38,122 bases of DNA from Planctomycetota bacterium (GTDB lineage: Bacteria > Planctomycetota > UBA1135 > UBA2386): the NCBI GenBank assembly GCA_016873195.1, contig VGXW01000009.1, positions 1 to 38,122 on the forward strand. The letters are read 5' to 3'. A program made the position numbers and the translations under genes. Positions 7,871-15,864 of this stretch are shown here, piece after piece (position 1 is the stretch's first letter; every line of letters starts with the position of its first letter). The notes under the pieces are model-generated. The model did no database searches and had not been told where the DNA came from. It was given only the letters and a program-made list of their open reading frames with translations.

Positions 7871-8560
7871 ATGGACTCCTGCCGCGCCGCCCCGTGGTTC
7901 CATGCCGCGCTGGAGCTGCTCGACCTGCGCCGGCAGGACCGCGTGCTCGCCTTCCACGCCGGCCCCGCCGCGGTGCGCAGCCTCGCCGCGCTGGTCGGCG
8001 GTGCTGGTGTGGTCACGGTCGTGCAACCCGATCCGGCGGCGGCCGGCGCGGTCCAGGCACTCGGGCTGCCGATGGTCGAGGTGGCCGCGATGGAAGCACG
8101 CGGCGACGAACGGTTCGGCACCTTCGACGCGATGCTCGTGGCGCCGCGCTGGCTGCCCGCGTGGCCGCTCGGCGCCTACGCCGGACTGCCGCGGATCAAC
8201 CTGCGGCCGGGCGGTCGTCTGGTCGTCGACGTGCCGGCCCCCGATGCCGTGCCGCAGCTGACCGCAGCGTGCCGCGACCTCGGCTGGCCCGAGACGCGGC
8301 TGCAGCCGTTGCGCGGCCAGCGCGACGACGACCTCACCGGCGCACTGCGCGACGCCGGCCTGCGGCACGTGCGCGCGACGCTCGCCGCGCACCTGCTGCA
8401 CCTCGACTCGCCCTTCGACGCCACCGACCAGCTCGGGGCGCCGCTCGACGTCGGCGAGCAGGAGCGGCAGGAACTGGGCCGCGCGCTCGTGCAGCGGCTG
8501 GGCACGACCGGCGGCGCCGACGTGCTGGTGCACCGGACGCGCGTGCAGGCGCTGCGCTGA
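7871..8560 (+). CDS. Methyltransferase-like hypothetical protein (degenerate)
   Basis: A 229-residue cytoplasmic protein. Its layout resembles a class I SAM methyltransferase: a first strand and loop (DRVLAFHAGPAAVRSLAALV), a second strand ending in an acidic residue (VVTVVQPD), a strand in the motif-IV place (FDAMLVAPRWL), and INLRPGGRLVVDVP like the LkpGG post-motif. The glycine-rich SAM loop (GxGxG) is reduced to HAGPAA, so binding of SAM is doubtful. The ATG at 7871 lies six bases after TACGCT and has no Shine-Dalgarno sequence, so the mRNA is probably leaderless. It diverges from the GlpD-like gene across a 101-base spacer and is followed by a 285-base gap before vgrG. Confidence 0.5.
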   Translation: MDSCRAAPWFHAALELLDLRRQDRVLAFHAGPAAVRSLAALVGGAGVVTVVQPDPAAAGAVQALGLPMVEVAAMEARGDERFGTFDAMLVAPRWLPAWPLGAYAGLPRINLRPGGRLVVDVPAPDAVPQLTAACRDLGWPETRLQPLRGQRDDDLTGALRDAGLRHVRATLAAHLLHLDSPFDATDQLGAPLDVGEQERQELGRALVQRLGTTGGADVLVHRTRVQALR

Positions 8561-8845
8561 GCGCGCCGCGGATTTCCGGGTTTGCGCCGCCGATCGACGC
8601 GCTCCCGAGCCACTGCTGGTGGCGACGGCCGGCAGCGGCCGGCAGGGTTGCATCGCAGCCCGGGGCAGCGTAGCCGCGGGGAAGGCCGCGGTCGGCCGTC
8701 GCCGCTCCCACCCAGCGGCACCGCCGCCGCGGTCGCGCGCCTTCCCTCGCCGCGACCGGACCGGCATGATGGCCCGGCGAGACCCGCGCCCGCAACGGCG
8801 GCCCGCGGCGCCCGTTCTTCGGACTCGTCCGCCACCCGATCCGCC

Positions 8846-10960
8846 ATGGCACTGAGCCAGTCCCAGCGCTTCTGCTCGTTCGACTCGCCGCTCGGTCCGG
8901 ACGCCCTGCTGCTGCGCCGGATGACCGCCGAGGAAGGGGTGTCCCAGCTGTTCGTCGCCGAGCTCCAGGTCGAGTCCGAGAGCCAGGACCACGACGCGCA
9001 CGACGTCGTCGGCAAACCGGGCCTCGTGAAGCTCGTCACCGCCGACGGCGGGACCCGGCTGCTGCACGGCATCGTCACGCGCTTCGACCAGGGCGGCCGC
9101 GACAGCCGCGTCGCCTACTACCGGGTCGAGCTGCGGCCCTGGCTGTGGCTGCTGACGCGGCGGGCCGACTGCCGCATCTTCCAGGGCAAGTCGGTGCCCG
9201 ACATCGTCGCCGAGGTGTTCCAGGAGGCGAACTGCGCCGACTTCGAGTTGCAGTTGCAGGGCAGCTACCCGCCGCGCGACTTCTGCGTGCAGTACCGCGA
9301 GACCGACTTCGCGTTCGTGTCGCGCCTGCTCGAGGAGGAGGGCATCTTCTACTACTTCCGCCACGAGCAGAACCGGCACGTGCTGGTGTTGACGGACACG
9401 GCGGCGGACCAGCCGGACTGTCCGGGGCAGGTCGAGGTCGACTACCACAGTGCCGAGGGCGGGCAGCACGCGCGCGACACGATCGACGCGCTCGAGCGCG
9501 AGCAGGAACTGCACCCCGGCAAGTGCTCGCTGAAGGACTTCAACTTCGAGGATCCCGGGAACCCGCTGTCGGTGTCGGCGCCGACCGCGGACTCGATCGG
9601 CGGCAACCAGAACCTCGAGGTCTACGACTACAGCGCCGGCGACTACGGCAACTCGGGCGAAGGCAACCGGCTGGTGCGGCTGCGCATCCAGGCCGAGGAG
9701 GCCGCGAGCGTGCGCGTGACCGGCCGCTCGAACTGCCGCGCGTTCACGGGCGGCCACCGCTTCACGCTGCAGAAGCACTTCCGCGGCGCCCTGAACGGCA
9801 GGCAGTACATGCTGACGTCGGTGCGGCATCAGCTCGTGCAGCCCTCGGCGCTGCACGGCGGCGAACCGGGCGAGGAGAACGCCTACCGGAACGAGTTCGC
9901 GTGCGTGCCCGCCGACGCGCCGTTCCGCCCGCGGTGCGCGACGCCGCGGCCCGCGGTGCGCGGTCCGCAGACCGCGATCGTCGTCGGCCCCCCCGGCGAG
10001 GAGATCCACGTCGACAAGTACGGCCGCATCAAGGTGCAGTTCCACTGGGATCGCCTGGGCAAGAAGGACGATGCGAGCTCCTGCTGGATCCGCGTGTCGC
10101 GGTCCTGGGCCAGCAAGCAGTGGGGCCAGGTCGCGCACCCGCGCATCGGCGACGAAGTGATCGTCGAGTTCCTCGAGGGCGACCCCGACCGGCCGATCGT
10201 CACGGGCTGCGTCTACAACGCGCAGACGATGCCGCCCTACGACCTGCCGGCGAACAAGACGCAGGCCGGCGTGAAGTCGCGCAGTTCGCCGAACGGCGCT
10301 CCGGCCAACTTCAACGAGATCCGCTTCGAGGACAAGAAGGGCAGCGAGCAGCTGCACATCCAGGCCGAGAAGAACAAGACCGTGCTGGTCAAGAACGACC
10401 GCAGCGAGCAGGTCGGCCACGACGAGACGATCGCGATCGGCCACGACCGCACCGAGACGGTCGGGAACGACGAGACGCTGACGGTCGAGAAGAACCGCAC
10501 GCGCACGGTCGGCGAGAACGAGACGATCACGGTCGGCAAGAACCGTTCGCTGACGGTCGGCGAGGCGCAGGAGGAGACGATCGGCAAGAGCCAGACGGCC
10601 ACGGTCGGCGAGAACGAGACGATCTCGGTCGGCAAGAACCGTTCGCTGACGGTCGGCGAGAACAGCAGCGAGACCGTGGGCAAGAACCGCACGCAGGACG
10701 TCGGCGAGAAGCTGACCGTCACGGTCGGCAAGGACGCGGCGCTGACGATCGGCGGCGAACAGTCCGTCAAGGTCCGCAAGGCAGCGTCGCTGTCGGCGAA
10801 GGAAGTCCAGGTCATGGCCGACGACGCGCTGTCGCTGGTCGCCGGCACGGCGTCGATCACGCTCAAGAAGGACGGCACGGTGATCATCAAGGGCAAGAAG
10901 ATCACCGTGCAGGGCAGCGGCGACGTGGTGATCAAGGGCAGCAAGATCGCCCAGAATTGA
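8846..10960 (+). CDS. vgrG: Type VI secretion tip protein VgrG
   Basis: A 704-residue spike protein. Residues about 10-380 match the gp27-like base (PRDFCVQYRETDFAFVSRLL, EEEGIFYYFRHE). An OB-fold gp5 domain follows at about 389-460 (VDKYGRIKVQFHWDRLGK, CWIRVSRSWASKQWG, HPRIGDEVIVEFLEGDPDRP). A run of VGxNxT-type octapeptides at about 523-640 builds the beta-helical needle, and the end is TLKKDGTVIIKGKKI followed by VQGSGDVVIKGSKI. No catalytic effector domain is appended. The ATG at 8846 gives the standard start just before the base domain. It is the first gene of a four-gene cassette with DUF6484, TIGR02270 and DUF2169. Core T6SS genes (hcp, tssB/C, clpV) are not in the window. The family call is very secure. 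Confidence 0.95.
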   Translation: MALSQSQRFCSFDSPLGPDALLLRRMTAEEGVSQLFVAELQVESESQDHDAHDVVGKPGLVKLVTADGGTRLLHGIVTRFDQGGRDSRVAYYRVELRPWLWLLTRRADCRIFQGKSVPDIVAEVFQEANCADFELQLQGSYPPRDFCVQYRETDFAFVSRLLEEEGIFYYFRHEQNRHVLVLTDTAADQPDCPGQVEVDYHSAEGGQHARDTIDALEREQELHPGKCSLKDFNFEDPGNPLSVSAPTADSIGGNQNLEVYDYSAGDYGNSGEGNRLVRLRIQAEEAASVRVTGRSNCRAFTGGHRFTLQKHFRGALNGRQYMLTSVRHQLVQPSALHGGEPGEENAYRNEFACVPADAPFRPRCATPRPAVRGPQTAIVVGPPGEEIHVDKYGRIKVQFHWDRLGKKDDASSCWIRVSRSWASKQWGQVAHPRIGDEVIVEFLEGDPDRPIVTGCVYNAQTMPPYDLPANKTQAGVKSRSSPNGAPANFNEIRFEDKKGSEQLHIQAEKNKTVLVKNDRSEQVGHDETIAIGHDRTETVGNDETLTVEKNRTRTVGENETITVGKNRSLTVGEAQEETIGKSQTATVGENETISVGKNRSLTVGENSSETVGKNRTQDVGEKLTVTVGKDAALTIGGEQSVKVRKAASLSAKEVQVMADDALSLVAGTASITLKKDGTVIIKGKKITVQGSGDVVIKGSKIAQN

Positions 10961-10995
10961 GCGCGGCCGCGCCGCGCCACCAAGGCAACCGACCC

Positions 10996-11412
10996 ATGAA
11001 GCAGCAACTGCAACAGCTCCCCGGCGTCACGCTCGGCGAAGTCGTGGCGGTCGCGCCCGACGGCCGACCGATCGTGCAGACGGCGGCCGCCGCGACGCCG
11101 GTCGCCGCCGTGTCCTGCCTCGGACCGGCGACCGACTGGAGGACACGCGTGGGGCGCCGCGTGCTGGTCGCCTGCATCGACGGCGACCCGGACCGGCCCG
11201 TGGTCCTCGGCGCGCTCGATGCGCCGCCGGCGCCGCCGGCCCGCGAACCGCGCACGCTGCGCATCGCCGCGGGCGAGGAGCTGACGATCGAGTGCGGCAA
11301 GGCGAAGATCCACCTGCGCGCCGACGGCCGCATCGAGATCCGCGGCGAGCACCTGGTGTCGCGTTCGCGCGGTCCGAACAAGGTCAAGGGCGGCTCCGTA
11401 CACCTCAACTGA
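10996..11412 (+). CDS. DUF6484 domain protein (T6SS-associated)
   Basis: A 138-residue protein of the DUF6484 type, a family found next to VgrG and DUF2169 genes. The first half has the conserved core (GVTLGEVVAVAPDGRPIV, then GRRVLVACIDGDPDRPVVLG), a small OB-like beta domain similar to the VgrG gp5 OB-fold ending in GDPDRP-x-V-x-G. The C-terminal half (LTIECGKAKIHLRADGRIEI, then GEHLVSRSRGPNKVKGGSVH) resembles the beta-stranded tail of spike-associated proteins. It starts 35 bases after vgrG with AAGG about nine bases upstream and ends four bases before the next gene. The probable role is as an adaptor at the VgrG tip or in cargo loading, inferred from context. Confidence 0.8.
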   Translation: MKQQLQQLPGVTLGEVVAVAPDGRPIVQTAAAATPVAAVSCLGPATDWRTRVGRRVLVACIDGDPDRPVVLGALDAPPAPPAREPRTLRIAAGEELTIECGKAKIHLRADGRIEIRGEHLVSRSRGPNKVKGGSVHLN

Positions 11413-11416
11413 CGGC

Positions 11417-12631
11417 ATGCGCGAGTTCGGCCGGCCTCCCGTGATGCTGGACATCGTCGAAGAGCACTTCGACGAGCTCGACTTCCTGTCGGAGCACCGC
11501 GAGGCGAACGTCTTCACGCCCGACTGGGACCTCGCCTGGCTCGCCGCGCACGAGGAGCGCTGCGCGGCACACCTCGACGGCCTGCGGCTCGCGGAACTGC
11601 ACGGCACGGACCTCGCCATGGCACGGCTCTGCGGCGGCGAGATGGCCGCAGCGCTCGCGGCGACGCTCGTGCTGGCGAGCGCCGACGCAGGCGAGCAGAA
11701 GCCGCGCTTCACCGCGCCGGTGTTCGCCGCGCTGCGCACCGCGGACCCGCCGGTCGTCGACGGCATCCGGCGGGCGCTGCGCCACGGTGTTCCGGTCCCG
11801 CTCGGGCCGGCGCTGCGCGAACTCGCCACCGGTGCCGATCCGCTGCGCGCCGCCGCGGCGATCGACGTGCTCGCGTTCGTCCGCGCCGGCGACGTCACGG
11901 TCGGCGACCTCACGCGATCCACCGAACCGGGACCGCTCGTGCTGGCGCTCGGCGCCGCCGCGCGCCTGGGCACCCTGCGCGCCGGCGACATCGCGGCCGC
12001 CCTCGAGCACGGTGACCCGGGCGTGCGCCGGGCGGCGCTCCGTGCCGCGGCGCACGTGGGCATGCCGGACCTCGCCGCGCGGTGCCGCGCCGCCGCCGGC
12101 CGGCCGACGGACCCGGATCCCGAGGCCCTGCTGTGGCTCGGCGTGCTCGGCGACCCCGCCGACGAGGCGCTGCTGCGCGCCGCCGTGCAGCGCCCCGATC
12201 TCGCGCGCGCCGCCGTCCAGGCGTTCGGCGCGTTCGGCCGCACGTCCGCGATCCCGCTGCTGCTCGAACTGTCGCGCGACAAGGCCCTCGGCGTGCCGGC
12301 CGCGTTCGCCTACGGGCGCATCACCGGCTGCCGCGACCTCTTCGGCGAGAAGCCGTTCCCGCCGCCCGAGGTCGCCGAAGGCGAGGACGAGAACGAGGAC
12401 CTGCCGCCGGCGCCCGAGCGCATGGCGAGCGACTGGCGGCGGCGCGCCGCGACGATGGCGAAGGACCGGGCCTTCCAGCACGGCCACGAGCTGCCCGCCG
12501 CCGCGCTGCCCGCGGCCTTCGACGCGCTGCCGCTCGACGCGCGGCGCGACGTCTACCTGCGGCTGCGCGCCCGCGGCGCCGCCGTGCCCGACCTCGAACT
12601 GGAGGCCCTGGCGCTGCGCCAGCGCCGGTGA
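11417..12631 (+). CDS. TIGR02270-family HEAT-repeat protein (T6SS-associated)
   Basis: A 404-residue Ala/Leu/Arg-rich helical protein of the TIGR02270 family, which occurs in type VI secretion loci. The start (MLDIVEEHFDELDFLSEHRE, after a short MREFGRPPV) and the internal HEAT-like repeats (residues about 120-320, for example DPGVRRAALRAAAHVG and DEALLRAAVQRPDLARAAVQ) are characteristic, as is LGVPAAFAYGRITGCRDLFG near residue 300. An acidic linker (EGEDENEDLPP) precedes the C-terminal helical part. It is packed tightly in the cassette: four bases after DUF6484, and its TGA overlaps a possible GTG start of the DUF2169 gene. The biochemical role is unknown; a scaffold or chaperone is plausible. 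Confidence 0.82.
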   Translation: MREFGRPPVMLDIVEEHFDELDFLSEHREANVFTPDWDLAWLAAHEERCAAHLDGLRLAELHGTDLAMARLCGGEMAAALAATLVLASADAGEQKPRFTAPVFAALRTADPPVVDGIRRALRHGVPVPLGPALRELATGADPLRAAAAIDVLAFVRAGDVTVGDLTRSTEPGPLVLALGAAARLGTLRAGDIAAALEHGDPGVRRAALRAAAHVGMPDLAARCRAAAGRPTDPDPEALLWLGVLGDPADEALLRAAVQRPDLARAAVQAFGAFGRTSAIPLLLELSRDKALGVPAAFAYGRITGCRDLFGEKPFPPPEVAEGEDENEDLPPAPERMASDWRRRAATMAKDRAFQHGHELPAAALPAAFDALPLDARRDVYLRLRARGAAVPDLELEALALRQRR

Positions 12632-12636
12632 CGACC

Positions 12637-13671
12637 ATGGGCCACCCCGAGATCGACAACCGGACGCCGTTCGCCGTGGCGCCGCTGTTCGTCGCCGACG
12701 AGCAGGGCCGGCCGATCGTCAGCACGCTGGTCAAGGCCACGCTCGAGGTCGACGCCGGGGGCAAGGTCCGCATCGCCGTGCAGCAGGAGGAACCCTGCCT
12801 CGCCGGCGCCTACTACGGCGAGCCGGGCAAGAACAGCGTGCGCCGCGAGCCCGAGGTCGCGTTCTGCAAACCCGGCACCGACTGCGTGCTGCAGGGCCAT
12901 GCGGTCTCGTCCCGGCCGGCAACGCAGGTCGACGTCGGCTTTCGGGTCGGTTCCTTGACGAAGATCGCGCGCTGCACCGGCGACCGCGTCTGGGAACCGG
13001 GGCTGCTCGGCGCGCGCAGTTCGGCGCCGATACCCTTCGAGCGCATCCCGCTGGTCTACGAGCGCGCGTTCGGCGGCTGGGACCGCACGCCGGAGAAGGA
13101 GGAGCACCACCAGTACGAGCCGCGCAACCCGTGCGGTGTGGGCTTCGTCGGCAAGAAGGGCAGGCCCTTGCCCGGCGCGCCGCTGCCGAACCTCGAGGAC
13201 CCGCGGGACCCGTTGACGAGCCAGACCGGCCGCTGCGAGCCGGTCTGCTTCGGCTTCACGGGCCACCACTGGCAGCCGCGCGCGAAGTTCGCGGGCACCT
13301 TCGACGCGGCGTGGGAGAAGGAGCGCGCGCCGCGGTTGCCGAAGGACTTCGACCGCCGGTTCTTCCTGGCTGCCTCGCCGGGGCTGTCGTCGCCGGCCCA
13401 CCTGCGCGGCGACGAAGCGGTGGTCGTGATCGGCTGCACGAAGGAGGGGCGCTGGGAGTTCCAGCTGCCGGGCATCGCGCCGCCGCGCTGCGAGGTCGCG
13501 CTGCGCAGCGGCCGCACCGAGCACCTGCAGACGGCGTTCGACACCTTGATCGTCGACGCCGACGCGAGGCAGGTCGTGCTGATGTGGCGCGCGTTCGTGG
13601 TCCTGCCGCAGGGCCCCCACGACGTCCGCGCGATCCGGATCACCGCCGAACGACTGCCGGAGCGGGCCTGA
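12637..13671 (+). CDS. DUF2169 domain protein (T6SS-associated)
   Basis: A 344-residue protein of the DUF2169 family, commonly encoded beside vgrG and thought to act in effector loading. Recognisable features are NRTPFAVAPLFVADEQGRP near the start, VVSTLVKATLEVD-like opening strands, PERAFGGWDRTP-like YERAFGGWDRTPE, EPRNPCGVGFVG, LPNLEDPRDPLTS, and FFLAASPGLSSPAHLRGDE. The N-terminus is ambiguous: GTG at 12628 overlaps the previous stop as GTGA, and ATG at 12637 follows three codons later. I chose the ATG; the difference is only VTT. It is the last gene of the cassette; no pentapeptide-repeat, PAAR or toxin gene follows before the tRNA. Confidence 0.85.
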   Translation: MGHPEIDNRTPFAVAPLFVADEQGRPIVSTLVKATLEVDAGGKVRIAVQQEEPCLAGAYYGEPGKNSVRREPEVAFCKPGTDCVLQGHAVSSRPATQVDVGFRVGSLTKIARCTGDRVWEPGLLGARSSAPIPFERIPLVYERAFGGWDRTPEKEEHHQYEPRNPCGVGFVGKKGRPLPGAPLPNLEDPRDPLTSQTGRCEPVCFGFTGHHWQPRAKFAGTFDAAWEKERAPRLPKDFDRRFFLAASPGLSSPAHLRGDEAVVVIGCTKEGRWEFQLPGIAPPRCEVALRSGRTEHLQTAFDTLIVDADARQVVLMWRAFVVLPQGPHDVRAIRITAERLPERA

Positions 13672-13767
13672 CCGAGCCCCGCGGCGCCGGCGCGCGCCCG
13701 CGCGAGGTCCGCCGCGTCAGCAACGCGCCCCGGACCGCTCCGCTCGGCGCATCGTCCGGGTCGGTCC

Positions 13768-13795
13768 CCGGCTCCCTGGCGAACACGCGAGCCGG
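13768..13795 (-). terminator. Candidate hairpin terminator of tRNA-Gly
   Basis: A 7-bp inverted repeat (CCGGCTC ... GAGCCGG) with a 14-base loop lies directly downstream of the tRNA 3' end on the minus strand. There is no U-tract, so it could be a processing or Rho-assisted end rather than a classic intrinsic terminator. Confidence 0.35.
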
Positions 13796-13799
13796 AGAC

Positions 13800-13874
13800 T
13801 GGAGCGGGTGAAGAGATTCGAACTCTCGACATTCACGTTGGCAACGTGACGCTCTACCACTGAGCTACACCCGC
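13800..13874 (-). tRNA. tRNA-Gly (anticodon GCC)
   Basis: A complete cloverleaf can be drawn on the minus strand. The acceptor stem GCGGGTG pairs with CACCCGC; the D-arm is GCTC/GAGC; the anticodon stem TCACG/CGTGA encloses the loop TTGCCAA with anticodon GCC; the T-arm GAGAG/CTCTT encloses TTCGAAT. The discriminator base is T and CCA is encoded (13800-13802). It reads GGC/GGT glycine codons, GGC being heavily used in this GC-rich genome. No integrase or attachment-site duplication is seen beside it. Confidence 0.97.
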
Positions 13875-14061
13875 ACACAGAGCGCCGCCCGCGGGCCGGG
13901 CACGGGAACCGCTCGCGCGGATTCTCGTGCCGCGGGTTGACCCCGCGAACGAGGGCGCGCATTCGTATGGAGCCCGGCCACGGAAGTCAATAGCCCACCT
14001 GCCGCCCCCGCCGCCCGTCCGCCGCACCCACCTCGCCATCCCGTCGCCCCCTCGCCCACGC

Positions 14062-15864
14062 ATGCTGGAAGCCGCCGCACCGACGTTCCCGCGCCTGCTG
14101 GACCAGTTGCAGGCCCGCGGGCAGCGCGTATTCCTGCCGCGCCGCGGCGCCCACTCCGCCACGCCCGTCACCTTCGCGCAGTTGCGCGCCGACGTCGACG
14201 CGCTCGCCACCGCGCTGCTCGACCTCGGCATCCGGCGCGGCGACCGGGTCGGCCTGATCGCCGAGAACCGCTACGAGTGGCTGCTCGCCGACCTCGCGAC
14301 CGTGAGCCTCGGCGCCATCGACGTGCCGCGCGGCAGCGACACCTCGCCGCTCGAACGCAACTTCATCCTGAACCACAGCGGCTGCCGGCTCGCGTTCGTC
14401 GAGGACGACCGCGTTGCCCGCGAACTCGTCGTCGGCGCCGGCGAACTGCCGCGGCTCGAGCGCATCGTCGTGCTGCAGGAACGCAGCGCCCTGCCCAACG
14501 TGCTCGCCCTCGGCGAACTGCTGCGCAGCGGCGCGGCGGCGGATGCCGCCCGATCCCGTCTGCAGGCGGCGCGCGACGCCGTCGCCCCCGGCGACCTGCT
14601 GACCATCGTCTACACGAGCGGCACGACCGCCGACCCCAAGGGCGTCATGCTGACGCACCACAACGTGCTCGTGAACGTCGCCATGGCGCGCGCCGTACTC
14701 GACATCACGGACCAGGACACGTTCCTGTCCGTGCTGCCCGCCTGGCACATGTACGAGCGCACGATCGACTACCTCGCGCTCGCCGCCGGTGGCCGGCTCG
14801 TCTACACCGACCGCCGCCACATCAGGGAAGACCTCGCCGCGGTGCGGCCGACGGCGTTCGCCGCGGTGCCGCGCATCTGGGAGATGCTGCACGACGGCGT
14901 CGCCGCGCACGCGCGCAAGGTCGGCGGCCTGCGCGGCCGGCTGCTGACGACGGCCATGCGCCTGTCGCGCGAGGTCGCCGGCGGCCGCGCCAGTCTCGGC
15001 CAGCGACTCGGGCACGCTCTGCTGCGGCCGCTCGTGCTGCGCAAGGTGCTCGCCGGCCTCGGCGGCCGGCTGCGGCTCTGCGTCAGCGGCGGCGGCGCGT
15101 TGCCGCGCCACGTCGACGAGACCCTGCTCGGCATGGGCCTGCCGCTGCTGAACGGCTACGGCCTGACCGAGACGAGCCCCGTCGCGTCCGTTCGCCTGCC
15201 CGGACGGAACGCACCCGGCCACATCGGCCCACCGCTGCCCGACACGGAGATCGAGGCGCGGCGCCCCGACGGGACGCGCTGCGCGGTCGGCGAGACCGGC
15301 GTGCTGTGGATCAGGGGCCCGCAGGTGATGCGCGGCTACTACGAGAACCCGCGCAAGACCGCGGAGGTGCTGCGCCCGGACGGCTGGTTCGACTCGGGCG
15401 ACCTCGGCCACGTCGACGCGGCGGGCAACGTGTGGATCACCGGCCGCGCGAAGGACACCATCGTGCTCGCGGGCGGCGAGAACGTCGAACCAGAACCGGT
15501 CGAGGCGCTGATCAAGGCCTCGCCGTTCGTCGAGCAGGCCGTCTGCGTGGGCCAGGACCGGAAGGCGCTCGGCGCCCTGCTGGTCGTGCGCGCCGACGCG
15601 CTCGAGCAGGTGCTGCCGCGAGGGGAGTGGGACGTGCGCGGGGGCCTCGTGCAGAGCCGCGCCGTGCACAGGTTGCTGCGCAACGAGCTCGACCGCCTGC
15701 TCGTGCGCGAGCGCGGTTGCCGGCCGAGCGACCACGTCGCCGTGTTCGCCGTGCTGGCCGAGCCGCTCTCGCCCGAGAACGGCCTGTTGACGCAGACGCT
15801 GAAGGTGCGCCGGCACGTCGTGGCCGAACGCTTCGCGCCGGTCATCGCGTCGATGTACGCATGA
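14062..15864 (+). CDS. AMP-dependent long-chain acyl-CoA ligase
   Basis: A 600-residue ANL-superfamily enzyme that activates a fatty acid to acyl-AMP and then acyl-CoA. Motifs: the ATP-binding loop YTSGTTADPKGVMLTHHN (about residues 190-207), LPAWHMYERTIDY, LCVSGGGALPRHV, the A5 motif LNGYGLTETSPV, WFDSGDLGHVDAAGNVWI with the ribose-binding Asp, and GRAKDTIVLAGGENVEPEPV, where FadD/FACS-type enzymes have the same G-x-N-(V/I)-x-P. The C-terminal lysine region is LTQTLKVRRHVV. The long linker after the A5 motif and the overall length favour the long-chain (FAA1-like) branch. ATG at 14062 fits the domain start; no Shine-Dalgarno sequence is evident. It overlaps the end of the converging thiD by 23 bases. 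Confidence 0.88.
   Translation: MLEAAAPTFPRLLDQLQARGQRVFLPRRGAHSATPVTFAQLRADVDALATALLDLGIRRGDRVGLIAENRYEWLLADLATVSLGAIDVPRGSDTSPLERNFILNHSGCRLAFVEDDRVARELVVGAGELPRLERIVVLQERSALPNVLALGELLRSGAAADAARSRLQAARDAVAPGDLLTIVYTSGTTADPKGVMLTHHNVLVNVAMARAVLDITDQDTFLSVLPAWHMYERTIDYLALAAGGRLVYTDRRHIREDLAAVRPTAFAAVPRIWEMLHDGVAAHARKVGGLRGRLLTTAMRLSREVAGGRASLGQRLGHALLRPLVLRKVLAGLGGRLRLCVSGGGALPRHVDETLLGMGLPLLNGYGLTETSPVASVRLPGRNAPGHIGPPLPDTEIEARRPDGTRCAVGETGVLWIRGPQVMRGYYENPRKTAEVLRPDGWFDSGDLGHVDAAGNVWITGRAKDTIVLAGGENVEPEPVEALIKASPFVEQAVCVGQDRKALGALLVVRADALEQVLPRGEWDVRGGLVQSRAVHRLLRNELDRLLVRERGCRPSDHVAVFAVLAEPLSPENGLLTQTLKVRRHVVAERFAPVIASMYA

Noticed and set aside
8561-8845. A small gene in the largest gap before vgrG
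   Set aside because: Short frames here lack a ribosome site, domain signature or plausible composition; the gap probably holds the vgrG promoter, though no convincing box was found.
10412-10770. Regularly spaced short repeats that could suggest a CRISPR array
   Set aside because: They encode the VGxNxT octapeptides of the VgrG needle in frame, with no spacers.
12628-12636. GTG start overlapping the TIGR02270 stop for the DUF2169 gene
   Set aside because: It is possible (GTGA overlap), but ATG at 12637 gives a more usual N-terminus; the two cannot be separated from sequence alone.
13800-13874. tRNA-Gly as an integration site for the T6SS cassette
   Set aside because: No integrase gene and no duplicated tRNA 3' end were found near either edge of 8846-13671.
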